Source of the DNA: Oscillospiraceae bacterium
Lineage (GTDB): Bacteria > Bacillota > Clostridia > Oscillospirales > Oscillospiraceae
Length of the DNA stretch: 33,204 nt
NCBI GenBank assembly: GCA_016293265.1
Contig: JAEDEN010000014.1
Location: forward strand, 1 to 33,204
Reading direction: 5' to 3'
Shown piece after piece: positions 23,243 through 31,153 of this stretch. The notes under the pieces were generated by a model. That model worked only from the letters and a program-made list of their open reading frames with translations. It was not told the DNA's origin and ran no database searches. Within the stretch, counting starts at the first letter, position 1; every line of letters starts with the position of its first letter. Both the position numbers and the translations under genes were made by a program.

Positions 23243-24526
23243 ATGGACCTGCTTGACTTTCTGAATCACAGCCCCACCTGCTACCATGCGGTGCAAAATA
23301 CGGCGGATATCCTGACGTCGGAGGGATATCAGCCCCTTTCGGAGACGGAGGTCTGGTCCCTGCGGGAGGGCGGCCGGTATTTCGTCACCCGGGGCCAGTC
23401 GGCCCTGGTGGCCTTCCGCCTTCCCCGGCGGGATTTCCGGGGCTTCCTGCTCTCCGCCGCCCACAGCGACAGCCCCACCCTCAAGATCCGCCAAAGCGCG
23501 GAGGCCGCCCCGGTGGGAGCCATCCGGCGGCTGAACGTGGAGCCCTACGGCGGCATGGTGATGCGCTCCTGGATGGACCGTCCCCTGTCCGCCGCGGGAC
23601 GGGTGATGGTACGGGGGGACCGGGGCATCGAAAGCCGCCTGGTGGACCTGGACCGGGACCTGCTCTTCATTCCCAGCGTGGCCATCCACCTGAACAGGGA
23701 GGTGAACCGCTCCGGCGCGCTGAACGCCGCCGCGGACCTGCAGCCCATCTTCACCCAGGGGGATGTGACCCTCCGGGCCCTGGTGGCCGGGGAGCTGGGC
23801 CTGCCGGAGGAGCGCATCCTGGAGACGGAGCTGTTCCTCTATCCCCGGATGAATGCAACGTACCTGGGGGCCCAGGGGGAATTCATCGCCTCCCCCCGGC
23901 TGGACGACCTTCAGTGCCTCTTTGCCTGCCTGAAAGGCTTTCTGGCGGCCGGAGCGGGGGAAAGCGTCCCGGCCCTTTGCGTGTTCAACAACGAGGAGGT
24001 GGGCAGCGTCACCCGCCAGGGGGCGGACTCCACCTTCCTGACGGACGTTCTGGAGCGCATCAGCGCCGCCTGCGGCAAAACCCCCGGGGAGCACCGCGCC
24101 GCCGTGGCCCAGAGCTTCCTGGTCTCGGCGGACAACGCCCACGCCCTCCACCCCGCCCATCCCGAGCTTTCCGACAAGACGGAGGCCCCCGTCCTCAACG
24201 GCGGCGTGGTCCTCAAATACAATGCCAACCAGCGCTACACCACCGACGCCCTCTCCGCCGCCGTCTTCACGGAGGTCTGCCGCAGGGCGGAGGTGCCCCT
24301 CCAGCGCTATTCCAACCGTCCGGACCTGCCCGGCGGCTCCACCCTGGGCAGCACCGCCATGGCCCACCTCTCCGTCCCGGCGGTGGACATCGGCCTTCCC
24401 CAGCTGGCCATGCACGCCGCCTGTGAGGTGGCGGGAACAAGGGATACCGGCGCCCTCATCCGGGCTATGGCCTTCTACTTCGGCTGCAGCCTTTGCCGGA
24501 ACGGAGACGGCAGCGTGACCCTCTGA
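23243..24526 (+). CDS. M18 family aminopeptidase
   Basis: This dinuclear-zinc cytoplasmic aminopeptidase (aspartyl aminopeptidase/ApeB-like) removes N-terminal residues from peptides. The 427-residue protein contains the metal-ligand order of M18: LLSAAHSDSPTL (His), SPRLDDLQCL (bridging Asp), VFNNEEVGS (catalytic Glu pair), SADNAHA (Asp) and LPQLAMHAACE (His). NQRYTTDA and RSWMDRPLSAAGRV are also typical. ATG 23243 follows GGGGAGG with seven bases between. The in-frame extension upstream runs through the promoter and is not coding. It is monocistronic with its own promoter and terminator. Confidence 0.94.
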   Translation: MDLLDFLNHSPTCYHAVQNTADILTSEGYQPLSETEVWSLREGGRYFVTRGQSALVAFRLPRRDFRGFLLSAAHSDSPTLKIRQSAEAAPVGAIRRLNVEPYGGMVMRSWMDRPLSAAGRVMVRGDRGIESRLVDLDRDLLFIPSVAIHLNREVNRSGALNAAADLQPIFTQGDVTLRALVAGELGLPEERILETELFLYPRMNATYLGAQGEFIASPRLDDLQCLFACLKGFLAAGAGESVPALCVFNNEEVGSVTRQGADSTFLTDVLERISAACGKTPGEHRAAVAQSFLVSADNAHALHPAHPELSDKTEAPVLNGGVVLKYNANQRYTTDALSAAVFTEVCRRAEVPLQRYSNRPDLPGGSTLGSTAMAHLSVPAVDIGLPQLAMHAACEVAGTRDTGALIRAMAFYFGCSLCRNGDGSVTL

Positions 24527-24572
24527 ACCAGCCGGAAGGGCGGGCCCTTCCCCCCTTCCGGGGACAAAGAAA

Positions 24573-24607
24573 GACGGCAGACAACACGTCTGCCGTCCTT
24601 CTTTTTT
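24573..24607. terminator. Bidirectional terminator between aminopeptidase and surface protein genes
   Basis: A 10-bp stem GACGGCAGAC/GTCTGCCGTC with loop AACAC, followed by CTTCTTTTTT on the plus strand and TTTCTTTG on the minus strand. Confidence 0.85.
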
Positions 24608-24612
24608 ACGCT

Positions 24613-27600
24613 TTATTTGCCCATGTACCGGTACAGGAAGGTCACGATCTGGGCGCGGGTGCAATCGCTGTTGGGGGTGAAGGTGGTGGTTCCCGTGCCG
24701 GTGGTGATGCCGTTGGCAACGGCCCACAGCACGGCGTTTGCATAATAGGCATCGGAGGCCACATCCTCAAAGGGATTGCTCCCGGCAACGTCGGGAGACG
24801 CCGCCGCCCGCCACAGGAAGGTCACCGCCTGGGCGCGGGTCACGGTCTCACCGGGGGTAAAGGTGGTGTCGCTGGTGCCCTTGGTGATCCCCTGCTCCAC
24901 GGCCCACAGCACCGCGTCGTGGTAATAAGCGTCGGCGGCCACATCCGTGAAGGGCATTGTGTGGCTCTGCGGGGCGGGGCTGCCGGAAGCACGCCACAGG
25001 AAGGTGACGGCCTGGGCACGGGTGCAGGCTGCGTCGGGGCTGAAGGTGGTCTCGCCGGTGCCGGCGGTAATGCCCTTCTCCAGGGCCCAGGCCACAGCGT
25101 CGCTGTAATAGCTGTCCGCCTCCACATCCGTTCGGATGGCGGGCTTGCTCTGGTTCGCGGAGATCTTCTCCTTCTCCCACCCGGCGGTCAGAACCAGGTC
25201 ATGGTCAACGGGCAGGGTGAAGTCAAAGAGCTCGCCCTCCAGATACCAGCCGGTAAAGAGGAAGCCGGAACGGCCGGGGTCGGCGGGAGCGCTCACCAGG
25301 CCGCCGGAACCCAGCGTCTGGGAGGCATACTCCGCCTCGCCGTCCATAAAGGTCACGGTGACAGGGGCGCTGAGATACCAGAATCTCTGTTCGCCATCAT
25401 CCTTTGCGCACAGCGCCTCATCAGCGCCGGTATAGGCAAAGGCATTGGCAGCCACCGCCTTGGGGGCGGTGATGCAATAGGCGTCGCCAAGCTGGCCGGT
25501 CAGGGTCACCCGGGTGGTGCCGGTCACGGAAGCGGTCTGCACCGTCAGGACCTTACCGGCCTCCCAGGTCACAGTGCCGCCGCCGGTGATTTCATCCACC
25601 GCAAGATCGCCGCTGAAGGAAAGCTCCTTTTCGCCGCTGGTGTCCATCAGGACCCGGTCGGCCTGGGCAGTACCGGCCAGATTGCCGCTCTTCAGAATAA
25701 TCACGCTCTTCGCCACGGTATTGGAGGCGTCGGCGCAGCCTCCGAAGAGGCCGCCCTGGACCTGGGCGCCGTCCAGAATGATGGTGGCGGTGCCCAGCAC
25801 ATCGCCGTCCGTCCGGCTGCCGCCGTAAACGGAAGCCACCTCTGCTCCCTCACCCAGGAGGATGGTGGTGTCGCCGGCCAGGTCATTTTTGTTGGTATTG
25901 CCGCCAAAGATGTTGCCGCCAATACGGGCGCCGGAGATGCGGATGGTGGTGTTGCCGGTGGTCTGGCCGCTGTAGGAGGTCTGCACCACCGCCGTCACGT
26001 TGCCGCCGGTCATGGTCAGGTTGGCGTTGCCGGTGAGGTTGCCCGTATAGCCGGCAACGTAGATGTTTCTCCAGGAGCCGGACTTGACGGTCAGGTTCGT
26101 ATCGCCGGCCACCGCGTTGGCGCGGCCGCCGCCCACCAGGTTGTAATAATAGCTGCCGGAGGGATTGCAGGTGACGCCCTCGTCAAAGACCAGGTCATGG
26201 CCGTTGGCGGCGATATAGCGCAGGCCGCTTGCAAGAAGGGTCACGCTCATGTCCTTCAGACGGGTATCGCCGTTGAAGTCGATGTTGTTGCCGGAGGCGA
26301 TGCCTTCCGCTCCGGTGGCGCTGGTGAGCACCACTGTGTAATCATGGTCGGGCAGCTCCACCGCGCTGTCAAGGGTCACGGTGCCCTGGAAGATGATGGT
26401 ACCTTCCGTCCCCTGGGGGGCGTACTTCATCAGCGCGGCAAGCTTTGCATAGGCAGTCCCCAGGGTTGCCACGGCAGTATCGCTCTTGCGGCCGCTGGCG
26501 CTGTCGTCTCCCCGGACGCCGTCCACATAAATGCGGTAGCTGGTGATATGGCGGTCAATGACCTCCAACTGGCACTCATGGCTGGGAAGGCCCTGGCCGG
26601 ACGCCGCATAGCGCACATAGTAAACGCCGATCTCAAGTCCGCTGATCTCGGTGCTCCCGGCGGGGACAGGGATATAGGCGCTGTCGCTTTCTCCACGGTA
26701 TTCATAGGCCTTGTCGGCTGCCAGGCCGGTGATGGTACCGGTGCCGAATTCCTCTGCGGGCTGGATCACGCTGAGGCCGGTGGGTGCCTCGGGAAGCTCC
26801 ACCAGGCCGATCCGGCCATTTTCATCCAGGTCATGGATGTAGCGGTAGATGGGAAGCACTCCGGTTCCGGCGGAGACCACACCGGACTGCACCAGCGTTC
26901 CGTTATAGCCCGCGCTGTCGGTCACATCCGGCTCCATGGTCATGGCCAGCACGTTGGCGCCCACCTGGTTCATGGGAAGCACGTAAGCACCGTCACCGAA
27001 GGTAACTGCCATTTCCCCGGTCAAAGTGGCGGAGGTGGCATTTCCAAGGTACTGCTGGAGCCAAACGGTGGAGCCGGCCTCCAGCTCATAATAGGAGATT
27101 CCGTTCTTGTCCATGATGGCGATGGCTTCCTGGGCCCAGGCCTCCCCCTTGGGGATGACATAAGCCGTGGGCCGGGGGCGGGAACGCTTTGCGATGTCGT
27201 AGCGGTAAATGGTGCCGCTGGCATCCGGGTTGACGCTGCTGCCGTCACCCAGGTCCCAGGTGGGACGGGAGATGACATAACCGGTTCCCTCGGCCCCGGA
27301 CACATCGTGGGTCAGGACCACAATGTCGCCCTCCTCGCCGTAAAGGGCGCCCTTTTCCACCAGCTCCTGGCGGCCCTGGGCCACAGCCGTCCGCACGGCC
27401 TCCTCATTTTCCACGACATAGTCGATGAAGGACTCGGTCACCACATACTGGGACATCACGCGGCGCTCAAACCAGCCAAGGCCGGCGCCGATGCCGCGGG
27501 TCTCGATCAGGAAGGACAAGCTGCCGTAAAGGCCATAATAGGCACGGCCGATGGCGTTGTTCACCGTGGAGGCGTAGCTGCCGTAGTTATAAGGCCGCAG

Positions 27601-29916
27601 CCCCAGGGCGAAGGCATTGTCAAAGGCGGTATGGACCATATCCTGCGCGATCTCGTTGACCGCACCGGAGGAGTTCAGGCTGCCCGCGGCGCCCACCTGG
27701 ACGTCGTCCAGGGTGCTGGAGGCATTGGTGGTGGTAGCGTTGAACTCATGGCCGTCGATGGCCACCTCGGGCATGAACAGGTTGTAGACATAGTGAACCA
27801 TTTCCACTTCCTTGCTCTGCACATACAGGTGGTCGCGGTTCATGTCGATGTTCTGGGCCACATTGGCGCGCTGGTAGAGGTTGGCGCCGTCCCCATTGAT
27901 CCGGGGGATCACATAGATGTTGACCGTATCCAGCACCTTTTCGCCGTATGCGCCGTCCAGAGAACGGATCATCGCCAGGGCGCCTTCGCCGCCGGCGGGC
28001 TCATTGGGGTGGATCTCCGCCTGATAGTGGATGGTGGCCTTTTCGTTGGCCTTCACCAGGGCGGCGGCCTCCTCCAGGGTAGCGGCACGGGAAAGATCGG
28101 TCTTCGTGAACACCACCACCGGGACCTCGTAGCCGTAAACGGGAGAGGTGCCCAGGATGTAGAGGTACATATTGTCGCCCACCTGGTCCAGCCCCTCCAG
28201 GAAGTCCATCATTTCATCCTGGGTGGTCTGCTGGTGGTCTGCCCGGTCGATGGTAAAGGCCGGGGTCTCAAAGATATGCTCATACCCCTCCCACTGGGTG
28301 GTGGAGGAGGTCAAAAGCTGATCCAGCACCCCGTCGGTGTAATGGCTCACCGTAGTGGTGGGCTCAAAGCCGTTTCCGGCCATCTTGCCGGGATTGACCT
28401 GGACCGTCTTGCCGTTCTCTGTCTCATCCTTCGTGTAAATGAAATTCTTCTTCAGGGTATAATAGCCTTTGCCGGAGGCCGTATAGCAATAGTTTCCGGC
28501 TTCCAGGCCCACAAAAAGGTAGGCGGCGGTACCGTCGGAGACAGTGACGGAGCTGGGGGCGATGGCCGCTCCCGCGGAGAAACCGCTGGAAACGCTTACC
28601 GTCACGTCCTCAGGAGCCACCAGCTTCAACCCCGTCAGATCCTTGCCTCCGCTGACAGCCCAGCTCTTCACGCCGCCGGCGGCCGTGACCTTCATCGTCT
28701 CTTCGCCGGAGGGAACATACTGGAAGGCGTCGTCAGCCACGCTGTCCGGCGCGGTGAGATAGGTCATATTATAGGGAGTGCCGTCAATGGAAAGGCGGGT
28801 GCTGCCCGTGACAGCGGCCATGTTCAGCGTGGCATTCTGGCCGATGGACAGGGTGCCGCCGCCGGTGAAGGCGTTCACCTCCAGGGCGCCGCTGCCAATG
28901 GCCAGGCAGTTGCCCTTGGAGGCAGTCAGGTTCACCACCGCTGTTCCGCTGCACTCGGCACTGACGCCGCCGGTCACGGTAACATCCTCCAGGTCAAGGC
29001 GGATATCTCCATCCAGGCCAGTGCGGCCGCCGGCGATGATGTCGCCGTCCACCACCACGCCGCCGGAAACGGAGATGGAAATGTCACCGCTGTGTTCCCC
29101 GGTGGTATAGGAATTGCCGCCGTACAGGATCCCCTTCACGCTGCCGCCGGTGATGGTGATGTCCATCTGGCCGGTATGGCTGCCGTTATAAGTGGAGCAA
29201 ATGGTATTCTCTGCCTCGCCGCCGGTCATGACCAGGGATGCATCGCCGGTCATGTCACCCTTGTAGTTGCCCACGTAAATATTACGCCAGGTACCGGAGT
29301 GAACGGTCAGGCTGGAATCCCCGGTGTAGTTGGTGTCCTTGAAGCCGCCCACCAAGCAGAAATTGTAGCCGTTGGACTTGGGAACGGTGGTCACGTTCTC
29401 ACCAATGACAAGAGGATAGCCGTTGGCACAGAAATAGGTCAGGTTGGTGCTGTCGCTGTTTTTCGTCAGCGTGATATTCTCATACACCGTGGGGCCCAGA
29501 TTGAGGTAGTCATTTTTGATATTCAGCCCCAGGTCAGGTGTCTTACCGGTCACCACGATGGTAAAAGCGTGGTGTTCCACATTTCCCTCTGTGTCCTTGT
29601 TGGGGGTGGGGCCGGTGGTGGTGGAAAAGCTGACGTTTTTCGTCACCACGATGCGGCCCACGGCGGTCTCGTCATTCTTCTTTCCCGCCGCCTCCATAAG
29701 GGCATAGAGCTTCTCATAGGCGGCCGTCATGGTCTTGACCGCCGTCTCCTCCGTCTTACCGTCATTTGCGTTGTTTCCGGAAGAGCCCACATACACCGTA
29801 GCCGTGTATGCGTCCTCACCGAATTCTGACGCAATGGCCGCCGTCGGCAGCATGGAAAGCAGCATACATACCACTACGATCATGCTCCATACGGCCCGCC
29901 TGGTCCTTTTTGCCAT
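24613..29916 (-). CDS. S-layer-anchored surface protein with M14 carboxypeptidase between two beta-rich modules
   Basis: The 1767-residue exported protein has: a signal peptide (1-29, ending AAIAS); beta-rich module A (about 36-420, beginning TATVYVGSSGNNANDGKTEE, many TGG/SGG turns); a zinc carboxypeptidase M14 domain (about 515-850) with HPNE (His636, Glu639), MNRDH (692-696), GHE (His723) and IETRG (catalytic Glu805); a linker region (about 860-1120); module B (about 1125-1515), clearly homologous to A (WRNIYVGNYKGDMTGDASL versus WRNIYVAGYTGNLTGNANL); an InlB/Flg_new-type repeat (1518-1582, GFLFTGWY); and three SLH domains (1595-1767). All M14 catalytic residues are present. It probably cuts peptides or peptidoglycan stems at the cell surface. 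It is monocistronic, with AAGGAG before the ATG. Confidence 0.92.
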   Translation of the reverse strand: MAKRTRRAVWSMIVVVCMLLSMLPTAAIASEFGEDAYTATVYVGSSGNNANDGKTEETAVKTMTAAYEKLYALMEAAGKKNDETAVGRIVVTKNVSFSTTTGPTPNKDTEGNVEHHAFTIVVTGKTPDLGLNIKNDYLNLGPTVYENITLTKNSDSTNLTYFCANGYPLVIGENVTTVPKSNGYNFCLVGGFKDTNYTGDSSLTVHSGTWRNIYVGNYKGDMTGDASLVMTGGEAENTICSTYNGSHTGQMDITITGGSVKGILYGGNSYTTGEHSGDISISVSGGVVVDGDIIAGGRTGLDGDIRLDLEDVTVTGGVSAECSGTAVVNLTASKGNCLAIGSGALEVNAFTGGGTLSIGQNATLNMAAVTGSTRLSIDGTPYNMTYLTAPDSVADDAFQYVPSGEETMKVTAAGGVKSWAVSGGKDLTGLKLVAPEDVTVSVSSGFSAGAAIAPSSVTVSDGTAAYLFVGLEAGNYCYTASGKGYYTLKKNFIYTKDETENGKTVQVNPGKMAGNGFEPTTTVSHYTDGVLDQLLTSSTTQWEGYEHIFETPAFTIDRADHQQTTQDEMMDFLEGLDQVGDNMYLYILGTSPVYGYEVPVVVFTKTDLSRAATLEEAAALVKANEKATIHYQAEIHPNEPAGGEGALAMIRSLDGAYGEKVLDTVNIYVIPRINGDGANLYQRANVAQNIDMNRDHLYVQSKEVEMVHYVYNLFMPEVAIDGHEFNATTTNASSTLDDVQVGAAGSLNSSGAVNEIAQDMVHTAFDNAFALGLRPYNYGSYASTVNNAIGRAYYGLYGSLSFLIETRGIGAGLGWFERRVMSQYVVTESFIDYVVENEEAVRTAVAQGRQELVEKGALYGEEGDIVVLTHDVSGAEGTGYVISRPTWDLGDGSSVNPDASGTIYRYDIAKRSRPRPTAYVIPKGEAWAQEAIAIMDKNGISYYELEAGSTVWLQQYLGNATSATLTGEMAVTFGDGAYVLPMNQVGANVLAMTMEPDVTDSAGYNGTLVQSGVVSAGTGVLPIYRYIHDLDENGRIGLVELPEAPTGLSVIQPAEEFGTGTITGLAADKAYEYRGESDSAYIPVPAGSTEISGLEIGVYYVRYAASGQGLPSHECQLEVIDRHITSYRIYVDGVRGDDSASGRKSDTAVATLGTAYAKLAALMKYAPQGTEGTIIFQGTVTLDSAVELPDHDYTVVLTSATGAEGIASGNNIDFNGDTRLKDMSVTLLASGLRYIAANGHDLVFDEGVTCNPSGSYYYNLVGGGRANAVAGDTNLTVKSGSWRNIYVAGYTGNLTGNANLTMTGGNVTAVVQTSYSGQTTGNTTIRISGARIGGNIFGGNTNKNDLAGDTTILLGEGAEVASVYGGSRTDGDVLGTATIILDGAQVQGGLFGGCADASNTVAKSVIILKSGNLAGTAQADRVLMDTSGEKELSFSGDLAVDEITGGGTVTWEAGKVLTVQTASVTGTTRVTLTGQLGDAYCITAPKAVAANAFAYTGADEALCAKDDGEQRFWYLSAPVTVTFMDGEAEYASQTLGSGGLVSAPADPGRSGFLFTGWYLEGELFDFTLPVDHDLVLTAGWEKEKISANQSKPAIRTDVEADSYYSDAVAWALEKGITAGTGETTFSPDAACTRAQAVTFLWRASGSPAPQSHTMPFTDVAADAYYHDAVLWAVEQGITKGTSDTTFTPGETVTRAQAVTFLWRAAASPDVAGSNPFEDVASDAYYANAVLWAVANGITTGTGTTTFTPNSDCTRAQIVTFLYRYMGK

Positions 29917-29928
29917 TCATATCGCTCC

Positions 29929-29958
29929 TTTCGATAAATTTTGTTTCGATAAATTTTG
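29929..29958. repeat. Tandem 15-bp duplication in the surface-protein leader
   Basis: TTTCGATAAATTTTG occurs twice with no gap (29929-29943 and 29944-29958), between the promoter and the ribosome binding site of the minus-strand surface protein gene. Confidence 0.8.
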
Positions 29959-29961
29959 TAT

Positions 29962-29990
29962 ATTATACTACAAAATTGCCGCTGATTCAA
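29962..29990 (-). promoter_or_regulatory. Promoter of the surface protein gene
   Basis: On the minus strand TTGAAT (29990-29985), 17-bp spacer, TATAAT (29967-29962). Confidence 0.8.
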
Positions 29991-30097
29991 GCCAATTTTG
30001 GTCATTCTATTCTTCTCTTTTGTCTCTTCAGGTCCGGCCATTTTGGCAAACAGGGCCCCTCTTCCTGTTTTTCGCAAATTTTTCCGTCAAAAAAAGA

Positions 30098-30126
30098 GGA
30101 TATTCCCCTTTTTTCGAGTCAAACTA
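30098..30126 (+). promoter_or_regulatory. Candidate sigma-G promoter of the SASP gene
   Basis: GGATA (30098-30102), 17-bp spacer, CAAACTA (30120-30126) resembles the forespore sigma-G pattern (GHATR and CATnnTA). It lies 54 bases before the SASP start, where such a promoter is expected. Confidence 0.4.
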
Positions 30127-30179
30127 TGCTTGCGATACCCAAGGACCCAAACGTTTGAAAAGAAAAGGAGAAAAGAGTT

Positions 30180-30284
30180 ATGTCTACCAGCAACAACAAG
30201 ATCAATGTTCCCGAGGCCCGCGCCGCTATGGACAAGTTCAAGATGGAGGCTGCTTCCGAGGTTGATGTACCCAGTTCATATTAA
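30180..30284 (+). pseudogene. Alpha/beta-type small acid-soluble spore protein, interrupted
   Basis: Codons 1-28, MSTSNNKINVPEARAAMDKF followed by KMEAASEV, are the N-terminal half of an alpha/beta-type SASP, the protein that coats and protects spore DNA. KMEAASEV is the start of the germination-protease cleavage site. A full protein would go on with about 35 more residues (Gly-Val, a Gly-Tyr segment and the GSVGG-containing second helix). Here the frame turns into unrelated DVPSSY and stops, and the composition shifts to AT-rich at the same point (about 30264). AAAAGGAG precedes the ATG at good distance. The residual 34-residue peptide lacks the DNA-binding second helix, so it cannot be functional as it stands. 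Confidence 0.85.
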
Positions 30285-30321
30285 ATACTATATCACAGAC
30301 GATACATGACCCACTACTTAA

Positions 30322-30354
30322 AAAAGGCTGAACACCAGCGGTGTTCAGCCTTTT
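30322..30354. terminator. Bidirectional terminator at the element end
   Basis: A 15-bp perfect stem AAAAGGCTGAACACC/GGTGTTCAGCCTTTT with loop AGC; T-runs flank it on both strands. It ends the minus-strand tnpW transcript and also blocks read-through from the broken SASP gene. Confidence 0.85.
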
Positions 30355-30378
30355 CTGCCCTTTGGGGCAATTATGCCT

Positions 30379-30540
30379 TTATGCAATTTCGGTGAGGTCA
30401 TCCTTTTTCTTCGCATCGTCCTTTTTCTTTTCAGAAATCAGGCGCTGGACAAGCAAGTCCTTTACGCTTTTACCAGGCGTGAAAGATCGCTCCACGATAT
30501 AGGTGCCTTCTCCGATTTTTACTTCATTTCTGTTTTCCAT
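30379..30540 (-). CDS. Transposon-encoded TnpW-like small protein
   Basis: The 53-residue protein reads MENRNEVKIGEGTYIVERSF, then TPGKSVKDLLVQRLISEK and a Lys/Asp-rich tail. The IGxGTYxVxxxF...(K)xLLxxRLIxEK pattern fits the TnpW family, small proteins found on Tn4451-type and related elements; the function is unknown. GGAGGATAG lies seven bases before the ATG. It is the last gene before the element boundary, as tnpW is the terminal gene in Tn4451. It is probably in one transcript with the two genes upstream of it. Confidence 0.7.
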   Translation of the reverse strand: MENRNEVKIGEGTYIVERSFTPGKSVKDLLVQRLISEKKKDDAKKKDDLTEIA

Positions 30541-30564
30541 GTTCTATCCTCCGATATATCCTGT

Positions 30565-30714
30565 TCACTCGTCCTGACCCGTCTGAGCACTTACCAAAGT
30601 AAATAGAGGGAACACATCGTAGTTCCCATCCTTCGCAGACTTGAGTCCCAACTCACGAAGAACTCGTTTCTGAACTTCCGGCTTCAAATCATCTAAGTAA
30701 ATATCAATCTCCAT
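30565..30714 (-). CDS. Small conserved-looking element protein (49 aa)
   Basis: The 49-residue acidic protein starts MEIDIYLDDLKPEVQKRVLR and ends in TGQDE. Its start overlaps the end of the zinc-ribbon gene by 11 bp, and its codons are consistent with its neighbours. The LDDLKPEVQxxVLxxLGLKS segment looks like small accessory proteins of gut Firmicutes conjugative elements, but I cannot name the family or a function. The ribosome site is probably the GAGGAGCAGC just upstream. Confidence 0.6.
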   Translation of the reverse strand: MEIDIYLDDLKPEVQKRVLRELGLKSAKDGNYDVFPLFTLVSAQTGQDE

Positions 30715-31096
30715 GCTGCTCCTCCTCAAGGTAGAACTGTTTCAAATGGACCCACTCGCAGTCCGGATAATGCCTGCGTTGGCAGGATAGGCAATTGATG
30801 GCACAGCATTCCTCCAACCAACATGTACGGCATGTGTTTTCACCGATGTAGTCACTGGAAGCATACCAAAAGCCTAAAGGGTGCTTCTTGATGTGCCATC
30901 CTCCACAGATATCACAGGACTTTTCCTCCCAAACTACATCTGTGACTTTGTCCCACTCAATCTGTTGCCCACACATTGGACAGAACCGCCACGACTCTTG
31001 ATTGACACCATCACTGTGCTGCAACTTCGTTCCGCAAGTTGAACAGTAATAGCGCTTTATTACATTTGGGCGTTCTTGCTGGATTCTTGGTATCAT
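30704..31096 (-). CDS. Multi-zinc-ribbon element protein
   Basis: The 130-residue protein carries paired Cys motifs that suggest at least two zinc sites: CSTCG (18-22) with CPMCG (39-43), CDICGGWH (61-68) with CRTC (89-92), and further Cys in CCAINCLSCQRRH. The first pair forms a classic zinc ribbon around KLQHSDGVNQESWRF. I do not recognise the full-length family; similar proteins occur in conjugative-element cargo. Start 31096 has TAGGAGT upstream. It is between the Toprim-like gene and the 49-residue protein on one strand. Confidence 0.7.
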   Translation of the reverse strand: MIPRIQQERPNVIKRYYCSTCGTKLQHSDGVNQESWRFCPMCGQQIEWDKVTDVVWEEKSCDICGGWHIKKHPLGFWYASSDYIGENTCRTCWLEECCAINCLSCQRRHYPDCEWVHLKQFYLEEEQHGD

Positions 31097-31117
31097 TCTC
31101 AGTCACTCCTAACGACA

Positions 31118-31147
31118 GGGGCTGTAGTGCTCATGCGCTACAGCCCC
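31118..31147 (-). other. Strong hairpin between element genes, without T-run
   Basis: A 10-bp perfect stem GGGGCTGTAG/CTACAGCCCC (plus a further GC pair) directly follows the Toprim-like stop codon and precedes the zinc-ribbon ribosome site. It lacks a T-tract on the minus strand, so it is more likely an RNA-processing or stability element than a terminator. Confidence 0.5.
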
Positions 31148-31153
31148 ATCAAA

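Noticed and set aside
24493..29829. 1778-codon plus-strand reading frame opposite the surface protein gene
   Set aside because: It is the antisense shadow of the SLH/M14 protein, low-complexity Gly/His/Val-rich, with no recognisable motif.
30373..30606. 77-codon plus-strand frame at the element end
   Set aside because: It overlaps the TnpW-like gene on the minus strand, which has a ribosome site, family motif and terminator; the plus frame has none.
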